Shown: positions 8,895 to 16,136, counted from the first letter of the stretch. The stretch is 30,002 nt of DNA from an uncultured Parabacteroides sp. (GCF_902493135.1 NZ_CABUOD010000049.1:1-30002), one strand, 5' to 3'. The notes: generated by a model not told the origin, from the letters alone. Made by a program: numbers and translations.

Positions 8895-9146
8895 ATGACA
8901 ACCTATGAATTAAATTCGCGTCGTGAAAGTGTATTGCAGCAAATGGCTGAACTGCTCAACAATGAAGAGGCGATAACCAAAGCCGAACGTTGGATAAAAA
9001 GAATGTATCATGCCAAAGCCGAAAACTATCCTTTATCACTTGATAAAAAAGCTCTTAAGAAGGAGATAGAAGAGGCGGAAGACGATATAATCCATAACCG
9101 CTGTACATCGCACGAAGATCTTCTTAAAGAGATAGAAACATGGTAG
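8895..9146 (+). CDS. Small antitoxin-like protein (orphan half of a toxin-antitoxin pair)
   Basis: An 83-residue, charged, probably all-helical protein starting MTTYELNSRRESVLQQM. The opening (MTxxELNxRR..) and helical composition resemble the small antitoxins that precede RelE/ParE-type toxins in Bacteroidales, recognised by pattern and not by a database match. The ATG at 8895 is preferred over an upstream in-frame ATG at 8844, which lies inside the preceding terminator hairpin. Its stop codon overlaps the ATG of a truncated downstream reading frame (ATGGTAG), the translational coupling typical of such pairs. If the assignment is right, this is a surviving antitoxin whose toxin has been destroyed. 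Confidence 0.65.
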   Translation: MTTYELNSRRESVLQQMAELLNNEEAITKAERWIKRMYHAKAENYPLSLDKKALKKEIEEAEDDIIHNRCTSHEDLLKEIETW

Positions 9147-9223
9147 AAAAAAAAGTAACCAAAATCCAGTGGACATCCTTTAGTAAACCCCTCTTTCCCC
9201 TTCTTTGTTGTATCTTCATTTAA
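9140..9223 (+). pseudogene. Truncated RelE/ParE-like toxin remnant
   Basis: A 27-codon frame starts at the ATG overlapping the antitoxin stop. Its first 16 residues, MVEKKVTKIQWTSFSK, look like the first beta-strand and helix start of a RelE/ParE-type toxin (xVxWTxxAK). The similarity ends at codon 17, where the sequence becomes PLFPLLCC and then stops; an intact toxin would be about 95 residues. The break lies about 50 bp before the recombinase start, suggesting that arrival of the recombinase module removed the toxin body. Family assignment rests on a short stretch. Confidence 0.45.
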
Positions 9224-9237
9224 AAACAGAAAGAGAT

Positions 9238-10194
9238 ATGAAAAAGAAGAATGTAAAAAGACTAACGTCAGTTGTTCCGGTGTTTCCTTATATGGATAAG
9301 CTGATATGCCGGAAACGACTGGCCGGGAAAGAATCGACAGCCGATCTGTATCGCGCTTCCTGCAACTGGCTGCGGAAGTTCAGGGGAGGCTGTCAATTGC
9401 TTTTCTCCCACATCACTCCCTCGCTGGTAGACCACTTCTGTAGTTTCCTCAATTCGCAGGAGCACCTGGCTACCAATTCAATCAACAGTTACATTAGCAA
9501 TTTCCGTGCTATGTATAATACCGCTATCCGTGAAAGTATAATTTCCCGGCCTGCCATCCACCCGTTTGAGCACCTTACCCTCCACCCGGAAAAGACGGCG
9601 AAACGTGCCGTCCGCCTGGAAACAGTCAAGGAGATAGCCGGTATGGACTTGAAGCACGACCCCGGCCTGGCTGCAGCCAGGGACTTCTGTCTCTTCTCCT
9701 TCCTCGGTTGCGGAATCCCGTTTGTCGACCTTTCCCATCTGACGCATAATAATATTGTAGGGGAAGAACTGGTGTACAACCGTATTAAAACCGGAACATT
9801 TATCCGGGTTCGGATCACGCCGGGGATGAGGCATATACTGAATAAATATGCGTCGCCTGAAAGCCCGTATCTGTTTCCCGCCCTTACGCTGATAGACGAG
9901 AAATCATCTCATGAAGCCTATAAGCGCGATTTGCGGCAGTACAACCGTAACCTTCGGATTCTTGGCGAACGCTTAGCCGCTCCGGTGTCCCTGACCTCGT
10001 ATGTCTTCCGCCATACCTGGGCGACGGAAGCCCTTCGGAAGCATATACCGGTAGCAGTTATCAGCCAGGCGCTCGGCCATACGTCGGAGAAAACGACGCG
10101 TAATTATCTGGCCGCCCTCGACCAGTCGGAATTAGATGCCGCAAACAGGATGATCACACAGGAAATAGATGGGGTGATGGGGGCGAGGGCGTAA
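9238..10194 (+). CDS. Tyrosine recombinase (probable DNA invertase of the adjacent switch)
   Basis: A 318-residue site-specific recombinase of the Bacteroidales phage-integrase family: an N-terminal SAM-like core-binding domain (about 15-110), then the catalytic domain. Catalytic-domain residues seen are the beta-hairpin Lys in NRIKTGTF, the Arg-His of YVFRHTWAT, the His of ALGHTSEKTT and the nucleophile Tyr in RNYLAALD. The first catalytic Arg, normally in FxxRGxxFVDL, is Cys here (FLGCGIPFVDL; codon TGC), one transition from CGC. The start at 9238 (MKKKNVKRL) is preferred over 9205. The TAA stop at 10192-10194 touches the left arm of a 23-bp inverted repeat, so gene and target site are physically joined. 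It probably flips the segment 10194-10842, provided the Cys substitution does not abolish activity. Confidence 0.9.
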   Translation: MKKKNVKRLTSVVPVFPYMDKLICRKRLAGKESTADLYRASCNWLRKFRGGCQLLFSHITPSLVDHFCSFLNSQEHLATNSINSYISNFRAMYNTAIRESIISRPAIHPFEHLTLHPEKTAKRAVRLETVKEIAGMDLKHDPGLAAARDFCLFSFLGCGIPFVDLSHLTHNNIVGEELVYNRIKTGTFIRVRITPGMRHILNKYASPESPYLFPALTLIDEKSSHEAYKRDLRQYNRNLRILGERLAAPVSLTSYVFRHTWATEALRKHIPVAVISQALGHTSEKTTRNYLAALDQSELDAANRMITQEIDGVMGARA

Positions 10195-10216
10195 CCCTTA
10201 TTTGCGATATAAGGGA
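10194..10216. repeat. Left inverted repeat of the invertible segment (recombination site)
   Basis: 23-bp perfect inverted match to 10820-10842. The core is CCCTTAT-TTGCGAT-ATAAGGG: two 7-bp inverted arms around an asymmetric 7-bp spacer, the layout of a tyrosine-recombinase crossover site. It overlaps the last base of the recombinase stop codon. Confidence 0.9.
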
Positions 10217-10277
10217 AATCGGATTCTAAAATATCTAATACCGGTAAATATTATCTATTCTGAAAAACCGAACGGAA

Positions 10278-10306
10278 CAAAGATAAACAAATATTCATGA
10301 AACAAA
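10278..10306 (-). promoter_or_regulatory. Promoter inside the invertible segment, facing left
   Basis: On the minus strand TTTG (10306-10303) is followed after 17 nt by TATCTTTG (10285-10278), a perfect -7 box; a second TTTG (10312-10309) sits 23 nt away. Usual spacing is about 19-21 nt. As oriented, transcription would run antisense into the 3' end of the recombinase gene. Confidence 0.65.
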
Positions 10307-10512
10307 GACAAACTTTTCTGCTTATATTAGGTGGACGGCTTATTTTATGCCTATGCAAGGGAAATCCTTTTCATTTAGAGGTTCTGTGGTTGCTGTTTTC
10401 AATATAACTTTTAGACATACTCTACTTCATTAAGGATTTGTTTGCCAATAAAAGGGCTAAGTAAAGACATAACAGATTGGGATATCCGAAATTGAATATC
10501 CAATTCGATGGC

Positions 10513-10822
10513 GGGTAAATGCTGATTTGTCGGTGTGTTTCTATTGCTGGTGTCTTAGGTAGCAACGATGCCTTATACCGCAGGCTCTCTTTTGCCGTCT
10601 GCTGAAGCAGACGGTTTAAAAGGTTTGGAGGCAAAGCCTCTTCCACTGTGGACTTCAGTCCCTTTCATCTATTGTATTTAAAGGGGTTAAAACCCACAGA
10701 GGAACCGGCAAAGCCGGAACAATCATCTATCCGTCTGCTGAAACAGACGGCAAAAGAGAACCTACGGCACAAGGTGCAGCCTTGTCTGTTAGTTCACCGG
10801 CAAGTCAGCATTTATCTTCTCC
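10513..10822. repeat. Nested imperfect inverted repeat inside the switch
   Basis: A unit at about 10513-10650 is repeated in inverse orientation at about 10680-10822. Shared blocks, read on the repeat strand, are CCACAG(T/A)GGAA, CCGTCTGCT..CAGACGGCAAAAGAG and CACCG(A/G)CAA(A/G)TCAGCATTTA. Each unit contains a perfect small hairpin (for example CCGTCTGCT-GA-AGCAGACGG at 10595-10614). Both units translate to similar peptides (LLQQTAKESLRYK and LLKQTAKENLRHK), probably because they derive from one repeat family and not because they are genes. Confidence 0.7.
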
Positions 10823-10842
10823 CTTATATCGCAAATAAGGGT
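10820..10842. repeat. Right inverted repeat of the invertible segment (recombination site)
   Basis: Exact reverse complement of 10194-10216, with core CCCTTAT-ATCGCAA-ATAAGGG. It ends 31 bp before the ATG of the HU-like gene, leaving little room for a fixed promoter between. Confidence 0.9.
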
Positions 10843-10873
10843 CAACCTAATTATTCATTTAAACCATACAATC

Positions 10874-11635
10874 ATGGCAGAAGAAATTATTTTAAGTGCG
10901 GATCTGTACAACAATGCTGTTACGGAGCGCACGGACGATTATACCGCCAAGCCCCGTGTGACGGGAGCGGTACGGAATCGTCAGGTTGCTGAAAGGATTG
11001 TTGCCCGGGGATCCGAGTTTAGGGTCGAGACGGTCGAACACATCCTTAATATGGCTGATCAGGAGAAGGTGTTGGCTATCGCCGAAGGAAGAAGCGTGAT
11101 AGACGGAGTCGGTCAGTTTCTCGTAAATATCATAGGGTCCTTTATCGGTGAGAAAGCTCCTTTTGATCCAGCTAAACACAAGTTGGGGGTAACGTACACA
11201 ATCGGTAAATTGTTGCGTGAGACTTTGAATAAAGTTAAAGTCGTCACTTACAAGGCCACTACCGGCCCGGTGATCAACGACGTTATCGACTCTACTACCG
11301 GCGAGATGAACCAGCAGTTGACTTCTGCCAGTGCCGCCATCATTAACGGCGAGAATATCAGAGTTTCCGGTGACGATGCCGCTAACGGCGTATTCTTCAC
11401 CAAGACAGGCGGCGAGCCGTTGAAAGCAACCCTGTTGATCCACAACAACCCTTCGCAACTGACCGTCCTTATGCCCGCAATGGAAGATGGCGAATACACC
11501 TTGAGTATCACCACCCAGTACGGCCACGGCGGCAAACAAGTCAAAGAACCTCGTACCTACACCTTCCCCACACTGCTTTATGTTGGCAATAAACCCGGCG
11601 GAGGCGGCGAAGAGGAACGTCCAGGCGAGCTCTAA
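10874..11635 (+). CDS. HU-like DNA-binding protein with C-terminal DUF4469 Ig-like domain (Bvu_2165 type)
   Basis: A 253-residue protein with no signal peptide. Residues about 1-120 resemble the HU-related N-terminal domain of Bvu_2165-like proteins (YTAKPRVTGAVRNRQVAERI; SVIDGVGQFLVNIIGSFIG), and about 125-235 match the DUF4469 Ig-like fold (GPVINDVIDSTTGEMNQQL; NNPSQLTVLMPAMEDGEYTLSI), ending in a Gly/Glu-rich tail. HU-like proteins bend or coat DNA; the actual role of this group is unknown. It is the first gene after the right inverted repeat, so it should be switched with the surface-protein gene 150 bp downstream. Family recognition is by motif memory and confident for the domain type, not for the function. 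Confidence 0.82.
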   Translation: MAEEIILSADLYNNAVTERTDDYTAKPRVTGAVRNRQVAERIVARGSEFRVETVEHILNMADQEKVLAIAEGRSVIDGVGQFLVNIIGSFIGEKAPFDPAKHKLGVTYTIGKLLRETLNKVKVVTYKATTGPVINDVIDSTTGEMNQQLTSASAAIINGENIRVSGDDAANGVFFTKTGGEPLKATLLIHNNPSQLTVLMPAMEDGEYTLSITTQYGHGGKQVKEPRTYTFPTLLYVGNKPGGGGEEERPGEL

Positions 11636-11647
11636 AAGCGAGCCTGT

Positions 11648-11736
11648 CTCCCTAACGTTGGAGAGGGCGTCTCCCCAACGTTAGGGAGGCCTCCTCTCCA
11701 AAGGCAGGGAAGCTGCCTCTCCAACATTGGAGAGGC
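11648..11736. repeat. Two strong hairpins between the HU-like and surface-protein genes
   Basis: CTCCCTAACGTTGG (11648-11661) pairs perfectly with CCAACGTTAGGGAG (11675-11688); GCCTCTCCAA (11715-11724) pairs with TTGGAGAGGC (11727-11736) around a 2-nt loop. Neither is followed by a T-run, so they look more like an mRNA-processing, attenuation or repeat element than a simple terminator. Confidence 0.75.
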
Positions 11737-11785
11737 GGTGCGCCTAACAAATGTTAAAATAACGAACCGTTAAAGCATATAAAAA

Positions 11786-14700
11786 ATGAGGAAACAATTA
11801 CACAACAACGTAAATCCAGCCCGGATAGCGATGGGCTGGATATTTATTTTCGTCCTGACTCTCATGCCAGGAAAGAGCTGGGGACAAGAGAAGCCGGACG
11901 AACCACCTACTAATGAAGTGAGTAATACAGAAGAATTGCAAGCGGCATTAGATTATGGGCATGAAAAAATAACGATAAAACAAAGTTTTGCAATTTCGGG
12001 AACGGTCAGTATTAATCATGCTGTCCAGATAGAGAATGCAGCTCTGAATTGTAATCCTGAACATAACTTCCCTTTATTCTCAATAGTATCAGGAGGCGCA
12101 TTAACTTTAAACCATGTACATATTACAGGAGGGGATGGTACTCAGAACGCCTTTTCCTTTGTTGTGGGTTCAGGAGGGAGCTTAGTGTTAAACGGTTGCG
12201 AAATAACCAAGGCTGGCAATGTCTCTGTCTCAGGGCAAATGATGATGAACGGATGTGCCATTTCCGGCAATAACATGGTAAATGTTTGTGCCGGCGTGTT
12301 AGTCAACGGAGGAGCACTTACGATTACGAATAGCCGCATTGAGGGTAATACGACAACCTTGACCGATTACAAGGACGTCCATACCTTGGAAGCTGGGGTT
12401 ACGGTAAACGGCGGAAGTGTCGCGTTGAGTGGTGAAGTATGTGTTTCAGATAATATAGTAAAGATCTCGTTCCCTAATATCGAAAAGCCGATAGGAATGT
12501 CGTCTGGTGGGATTTTCCTGTCGAAAGGGAAAACTCTCGATATTGGTTCCATGTCGGGCAACAGCCAGTGTGGTGTTTCTCTTGAAGACGGGCATAGCGG
12601 CGTTTTCGCGGCAGGGAAAGCAACAGAGGCTCATCTGAATTATTTTACAAGCGTTTATGCGGATGCCACTAAGCATAATAAGGTGGCTTTGGAAAATGGA
12701 AACTTAAAGATGCTTCCGATGGATTGGCATGACTATCTCCAGTATTTTGCAAAATTTTCGGAGAGCGACCTGGAGATTTCCGAGACGACCTATACCGTTA
12801 AAACGGCGAAAGGGCTGGCATGGGCTGCCTGGTTGGAAAAAATAATGGTAGAGAGAAAATTATATAATGGGGATCCTCCTTTTATCAATATATATCTGAA
12901 AAATGACCTGGACCTGAAAGCAGGAGCAGAAGAAGCAGGTCTTGTAAATATCGACTGGATGCCTTTTGTAAAGCTCTATGGAAATTTGCATGGAGAAGGG
13001 CATACCCTTTCAAATGTGGTTATGAAAGAGCCGGAAGATTGGGTTATCATCGGAGGTACAGGTTTTATTTCCAATCTTGACGGGACGGTCAGCGATCTTT
13101 CTTTGACTGGGCTTGACCTGGAGGTCCGTGATTCGAAGATGGGAGGTTTCGGTGGAATCATCGGGGTGGTGACGAGCGGTGGAATTGAAAATAGCAGTTG
13201 TACCGGAACGATTCGAATAAATATCCAAAACTACACTACTCCTATAGATGTCGGCGGGATTGCCGGAGCATTTTTTTCCGTCAGCAATATTAAATCCTGC
13301 TGGAGCGACGTGGAAATGGTCGTAATGCATAGCGGCGGCGTCCTGGCAGGAGGGATTCTGGGGAAATCGCTTAGCTGCCGATATCCTTCGGGTGTCTTGA
13401 ATTGCTATTCTGCCGGTTCTGTCTCGGTAACGACGACCGGTACGGATGCGGAGTGCAGCCTCGGCGGTATAGTAGGATCGGGGCAAGATGTCACGGTGAA
13501 GTCTTGTTATTCAGTTACTCCGATTTATGTGGAAGCATTGGGCGGAACTCCTGCGATCTCTGTCGGCGGTATAGCCGGTTTTCTTAAAAAAGAGAGCTTG
13601 GATGCGAGTTATAACGTTTCGATTGAGTCCTGTCTGGCCCTTAACGATGGGAAGGTTGACAAGGCTAATGCTGGTATCTATGTAAAGGCTTCTGCGGATG
13701 GCGCTCTTAATATCCACCGCATAGTCGGCACGAGCGATGAAGAGGTGCTGAAGGATAATTATGCGATGAACAAATTGTTTATGAAGAGTAAAACCGGTGA
13801 TTCGGAAAAGACTTATACTCCTGCCGAAGTTTATTCTACCGGGCGGGACGGTTCGGTTTGGACACATCAGTTGACTGTTGCTCCGTTTAAAGATTGGGAT
13901 GTGGCTTGTTGGGATATTTCAACAAGTGGAGAACGCCACCTGCCCCTTTTGAAAGCATCAGGCAACCGATTGCCAAACCAGCAGGAACGCGTGTTGCCTA
14001 ACCCTTCCGGTTTGATCGGTTTCCATTTTAAAGTGGGTGATGGCGGAACTGATACGATCCCGAATTTTGCAGAGGCTGATACTATATATCGTATTTTGCT
14101 GCCTAATACAACGTCTCTTCCGGTGGTAATAGCCTTGACCGGAACGAATGACGAAGGTACTGATAAAGACGTTATCAACATACAAATGACGGACAGCACT
14201 GTTGCCGAGGTGTTCGAACTGGTGATCTCAAATGGAGAGAGGAAGAAGTTTAAAGTTATATTTACGATTGCACCGGCCGAACTTCCGTCTAAACCGATAT
14301 TGCCGGATTTGCCATCTACGGCAGAAGATGCACCTTCACATCCTGTTGCCTCTATTCCGGATAAAGATGCTTTGCCGGAAGGTATTGATGTGGCAAAAGT
14401 GAATCTTGTCTCTATTCCGGCTAAACCTTCTGGAGAGCAACAGGCAGTTATTGATAAAGCCCTTGCCGATAAAGGGCTTGCTTCAGAGAATGCTGTTGTT
14501 ATGGATATTAGTTTGATGGTCAAAGATGGAGATATCCATACTGCTATCGAACCGGTAAAAGGAAAGTCTATAGATATTTTAATTCCCTATCCTGCAGGGA
14601 CAGATATGAATGATACTTTTACTTTCATTCATTTATTGTCGGATAACACAGTAGAGGAACTTACTCCGGAAAATACGCCTGCCGGGTTAAAGCTTCGTGT

Positions 14701-15259
14701 TTCCAGTTTTAGTCTTTTTACCTTGGTTTATACGAAAGCAGACAATCCAGATCCGAATCCACCTTATATCCCGCCTGCCGTTACCTATTACACCGTCACC
14801 CTCCCCTCTGTCGAAGGTGTCACCCTGAGCCGGAAAGCCGGAGACTACACGGTGGAAGAGGGCTATAGTTTCTCTTTCGGCCTGACATTGGATGAAGGTT
14901 ACGGCGCTTCCGTCCCTGTGGTGAAAGCTAACGGTGTGGAGATAGCCCCACGTGAGAGCGACGGCAAGTATGTCATCCGAAATATAGAGGAAGACATCCA
15001 GGTAACCATCGAAGGCATCGTGAAAGACGATCCTACGGCGAATGCCGTTATCGATGGGGGGAACCGTATTTATGCCGTTCGGAATATCGTTTATATTGAA
15101 AGCCCTGTCAAGGCAGAGGCACAGGTCGTTTCTATCGGCGGGCGTGTTATCCGGCAATTGCATCTCCAGCCGGGAACCAACCGGGTGGAAGACCTGCAAG
15201 CCGGCGTTTACGTCATCCGCCTGTCCGACGGACGGAATGAGAAGGTGAGCGTCCGGTAA
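11786..15259 (+). CDS. Large surface protein: beta-helix/GLUG-like repeats with T9SS C-terminal tail
   Basis: 1157 residues. The signal peptide runs to about residue 33 (LTLMPGKSWGQ). Residues about 40-300 look like a right-handed parallel beta-helix (repeated GGALTLNHVHITGG, GGALTITNSRIEGN). About 440-620 carry GLUG-like repeats (LGGIVGSGQDVTVKSCYSV, VGGIAGFL). A linker and Ig-like segment follow, then a repeat near 998-1080 (YYTVTLPSVEGVTLSRKAGD), and the last ~65 residues match a type IX secretion sorting tail (VVSIGGRVIRQLHLQPG..LQAGVYVIRLSDG..KVSVR). The protein should therefore be exported and displayed or released by T9SS; no T9SS gene is in the window. Its place behind an invertible promoter fits a phase-variable adhesin or surface antigen, which is inference. 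Confidence 0.85.
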   Translation: MRKQLHNNVNPARIAMGWIFIFVLTLMPGKSWGQEKPDEPPTNEVSNTEELQAALDYGHEKITIKQSFAISGTVSINHAVQIENAALNCNPEHNFPLFSIVSGGALTLNHVHITGGDGTQNAFSFVVGSGGSLVLNGCEITKAGNVSVSGQMMMNGCAISGNNMVNVCAGVLVNGGALTITNSRIEGNTTTLTDYKDVHTLEAGVTVNGGSVALSGEVCVSDNIVKISFPNIEKPIGMSSGGIFLSKGKTLDIGSMSGNSQCGVSLEDGHSGVFAAGKATEAHLNYFTSVYADATKHNKVALENGNLKMLPMDWHDYLQYFAKFSESDLEISETTYTVKTAKGLAWAAWLEKIMVERKLYNGDPPFINIYLKNDLDLKAGAEEAGLVNIDWMPFVKLYGNLHGEGHTLSNVVMKEPEDWVIIGGTGFISNLDGTVSDLSLTGLDLEVRDSKMGGFGGIIGVVTSGGIENSSCTGTIRINIQNYTTPIDVGGIAGAFFSVSNIKSCWSDVEMVVMHSGGVLAGGILGKSLSCRYPSGVLNCYSAGSVSVTTTGTDAECSLGGIVGSGQDVTVKSCYSVTPIYVEALGGTPAISVGGIAGFLKKESLDASYNVSIESCLALNDGKVDKANAGIYVKASADGALNIHRIVGTSDEEVLKDNYAMNKLFMKSKTGDSEKTYTPAEVYSTGRDGSVWTHQLTVAPFKDWDVACWDISTSGERHLPLLKASGNRLPNQQERVLPNPSGLIGFHFKVGDGGTDTIPNFAEADTIYRILLPNTTSLPVVIALTGTNDEGTDKDVINIQMTDSTVAEVFELVISNGERKKFKVIFTIAPAELPSKPILPDLPSTAEDAPSHPVASIPDKDALPEGIDVAKVNLVSIPAKPSGEQQAVIDKALADKGLASENAVVMDISLMVKDGDIHTAIEPVKGKSIDILIPYPAGTDMNDTFTFIHLLSDNTVEELTPENTPAGLKLRVSSFSLFTLVYTKADNPDPNPPYIPPAVTYYTVTLPSVEGVTLSRKAGDYTVEEGYSFSFGLTLDEGYGASVPVVKANGVEIAPRESDGKYVIRNIEEDIQVTIEGIVKDDPTANAVIDGGNRIYAVRNIVYIESPVKAEAQVVSIGGRVIRQLHLQPGTNRVEDLQAGVYVIRLSDGRNEKVSVR

Positions 15260-15281
15260 TTTGAAGTAGAGTATATATATG

Positions 15282-15426
15282 AAGAAGGTGTGTCAAAACT
15301 ACCTTGTTCCCGCGCTTGACGCGGGATCGCATGAAAACTGACCGTATAAATATCTGATTGATAAGGCCTGTTCTTTTGCGTCCCCGCGTCAAGCGCGGGG
15401 ACAAGTATATTTTGACACACCTCCTT
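15282..15426. repeat. 145-bp palindromic intergenic element
   Basis: The 49-bp arms 15282-15330 and 15378-15426 are inverted copies with about 8 mismatches, beginning AAG(A/G)AGGTGTGTCAAAA. Each arm contains its own hairpin (CCCGCG-CTTGA-CGCGGG). It lies between the convergent surface-protein and VapC genes and could end transcription from both sides. TGACACACCTCCTT at its right edge also occurs at 76-89, so it is probably a dispersed repeat or MITE-like element. Confidence 0.75.
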
Positions 15427-15445
15427 TATTCAGGTAAAACGGTAA

Positions 15446-15850
15446 TTAACGCTTCGTCCAGTTTTCAATCATAATTCCTGAGAGTCGTTTCAGATGTTTC
15501 ACGTTATCTGTCACCATCGTAAGATGATTCATGATGGCGGTACAACCTATTAGAATGTCAAAGTCATCGATCAGATTGCCCTCTCTTTTTAAGCTTGCTT
15601 TTATATCTCCAAATAAAGGTAATGTCTCCGATACTGGAATTATTTTAAATCTGTCAATTATAAATGTAACATCTTTCAAACGTTCTTCTTTACGACCACT
15701 ATATGAAGCTCCGAAGTATAATTCGGCAAGAGTTATTTCCGAGATATAACAATTCTCAGGTTTTACTTTTAATATCGTTTCCCGTACTCCGTATTGATTT
15801 TTCAACATCGAAATACATATATTAGTGTCTAACAAATAGCCTTTTGTCAT
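15446..15850 (-). CDS. vapC: PIN-domain toxin (VapC family)
   Basis: A 134-residue PIN-domain ribonuclease, toxin of a type II toxin-antitoxin system; VapC toxins typically cleave tRNA or rRNA. The acidic residues that bind metal are visible: Asp8 in YLLDTNI, Glu43 in LAELYFGA, Asp98 in DDFDILIGCTA and Asp115 in TDNVKHL. Length is normal for the family. Its ATG shares one base with the antitoxin stop (TAATG on the minus strand), so the two are translationally coupled. The target RNA cannot be inferred. Confidence 0.9.
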   Translation of the reverse strand: MTKGYLLDTNICISMLKNQYGVRETILKVKPENCYISEITLAELYFGASYSGRKEERLKDVTFIIDRFKIIPVSETLPLFGDIKASLKREGNLIDDFDILIGCTAIMNHLTMVTDNVKHLKRLSGIMIENWTKR

Positions 15851-16107
15851 TAGAGATCGATTATTTTTCTTGTTTTATTACTGGTTCTGCTTTCTCGAAT
15901 GAGCTTGATTTCTTCTTCTGCCGGTATGTCGTCTTCCCAGGCACCGGAAAGTGTATTGAAGAAATCTGAAGAATGAGATACAGACTTTGCTGATATCTTT
16001 TCTTTCAAGGATTCAGAAAGTTTGCTGATTAAATCAAGTTTTATATCCGGACTTAACGGCGATAATAATTTCATATACCACTCCGCAGGAGTCAATGTTG
16101 TTGCCAT
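15850..16107 (-). CDS. Antitoxin partner of the VapC-type toxin
   Basis: An 85-residue protein (MATTLTPAEWYMKLLSPL..) directly upstream of the PIN toxin with a one-base stop/start overlap. The N-terminal part is helical and may mediate dimerisation or DNA contact; the C-terminal part is charged (AWEDDIPAEEEIKLIRESR..), as in antitoxin tails that bind the toxin active site. No recognisable DNA-binding family was identified, so the call rests on gene order, size and coupling. The ATG at 16107 is preferred to a longer frame from 16134; a TACTTTTG -7 box lies 30 bp upstream of it. Confidence 0.8.
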   Translation of the reverse strand: MATTLTPAEWYMKLLSPLSPDIKLDLISKLSESLKEKISAKSVSHSSDFFNTLSGAWEDDIPAEEEIKLIRESRTSNKTRKIIDL

Positions 16108-16136
16108 AATATTTCCTTTTATTTGATGCTGCATAG

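Larger units (their letters stand above)
10194..10842. other. Probable invertible promoter segment (phase switch), OFF orientation
   Basis: The 649-bp interval bounded by 23-bp perfect inverted repeats, next to a tyrosine recombinase gene and directly upstream of an HU-like/beta-helix surface protein gene pair. It contains no convincing gene; frames at 10422-10646 (minus) and 10648-10992 (plus) are translations of an internal inverted repeat. A promoter match at 10278-10306 faces left, away from the downstream genes. After inversion it would lie at about 10730-10758 facing right, with transcription starting roughly 110 nt before the ATG at 10874. No comparable TAnnTTTG promoter facing right was found in the present orientation. 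Confidence 0.8.

Noticed and set aside
9238..10194. Prophage or integrative element integrase
   Set aside because: No phage, conjugation or att-type tRNA sequences nearby; the paired inverted repeats immediately downstream favour a local invertase.
10194..10842. Insertion sequence bounded by the 23-bp repeats
   Set aside because: No transposase lies between the repeats, no target-site duplication was seen, and the repeats have a tyrosine-recombinase core structure.
10422..10992. Two frames (10422-10646 minus and 10648-10992 plus) encoding similar peptides
   Set aside because: They are translations of the two halves of the nested inverted repeat inside the switch; one crosses the right recombination site and runs into the HU-like gene in another frame.
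15282..15426. CRISPR-like repeats
   Set aside because: Only two inverted arms exist; there are no regularly spaced direct repeats or cas genes.
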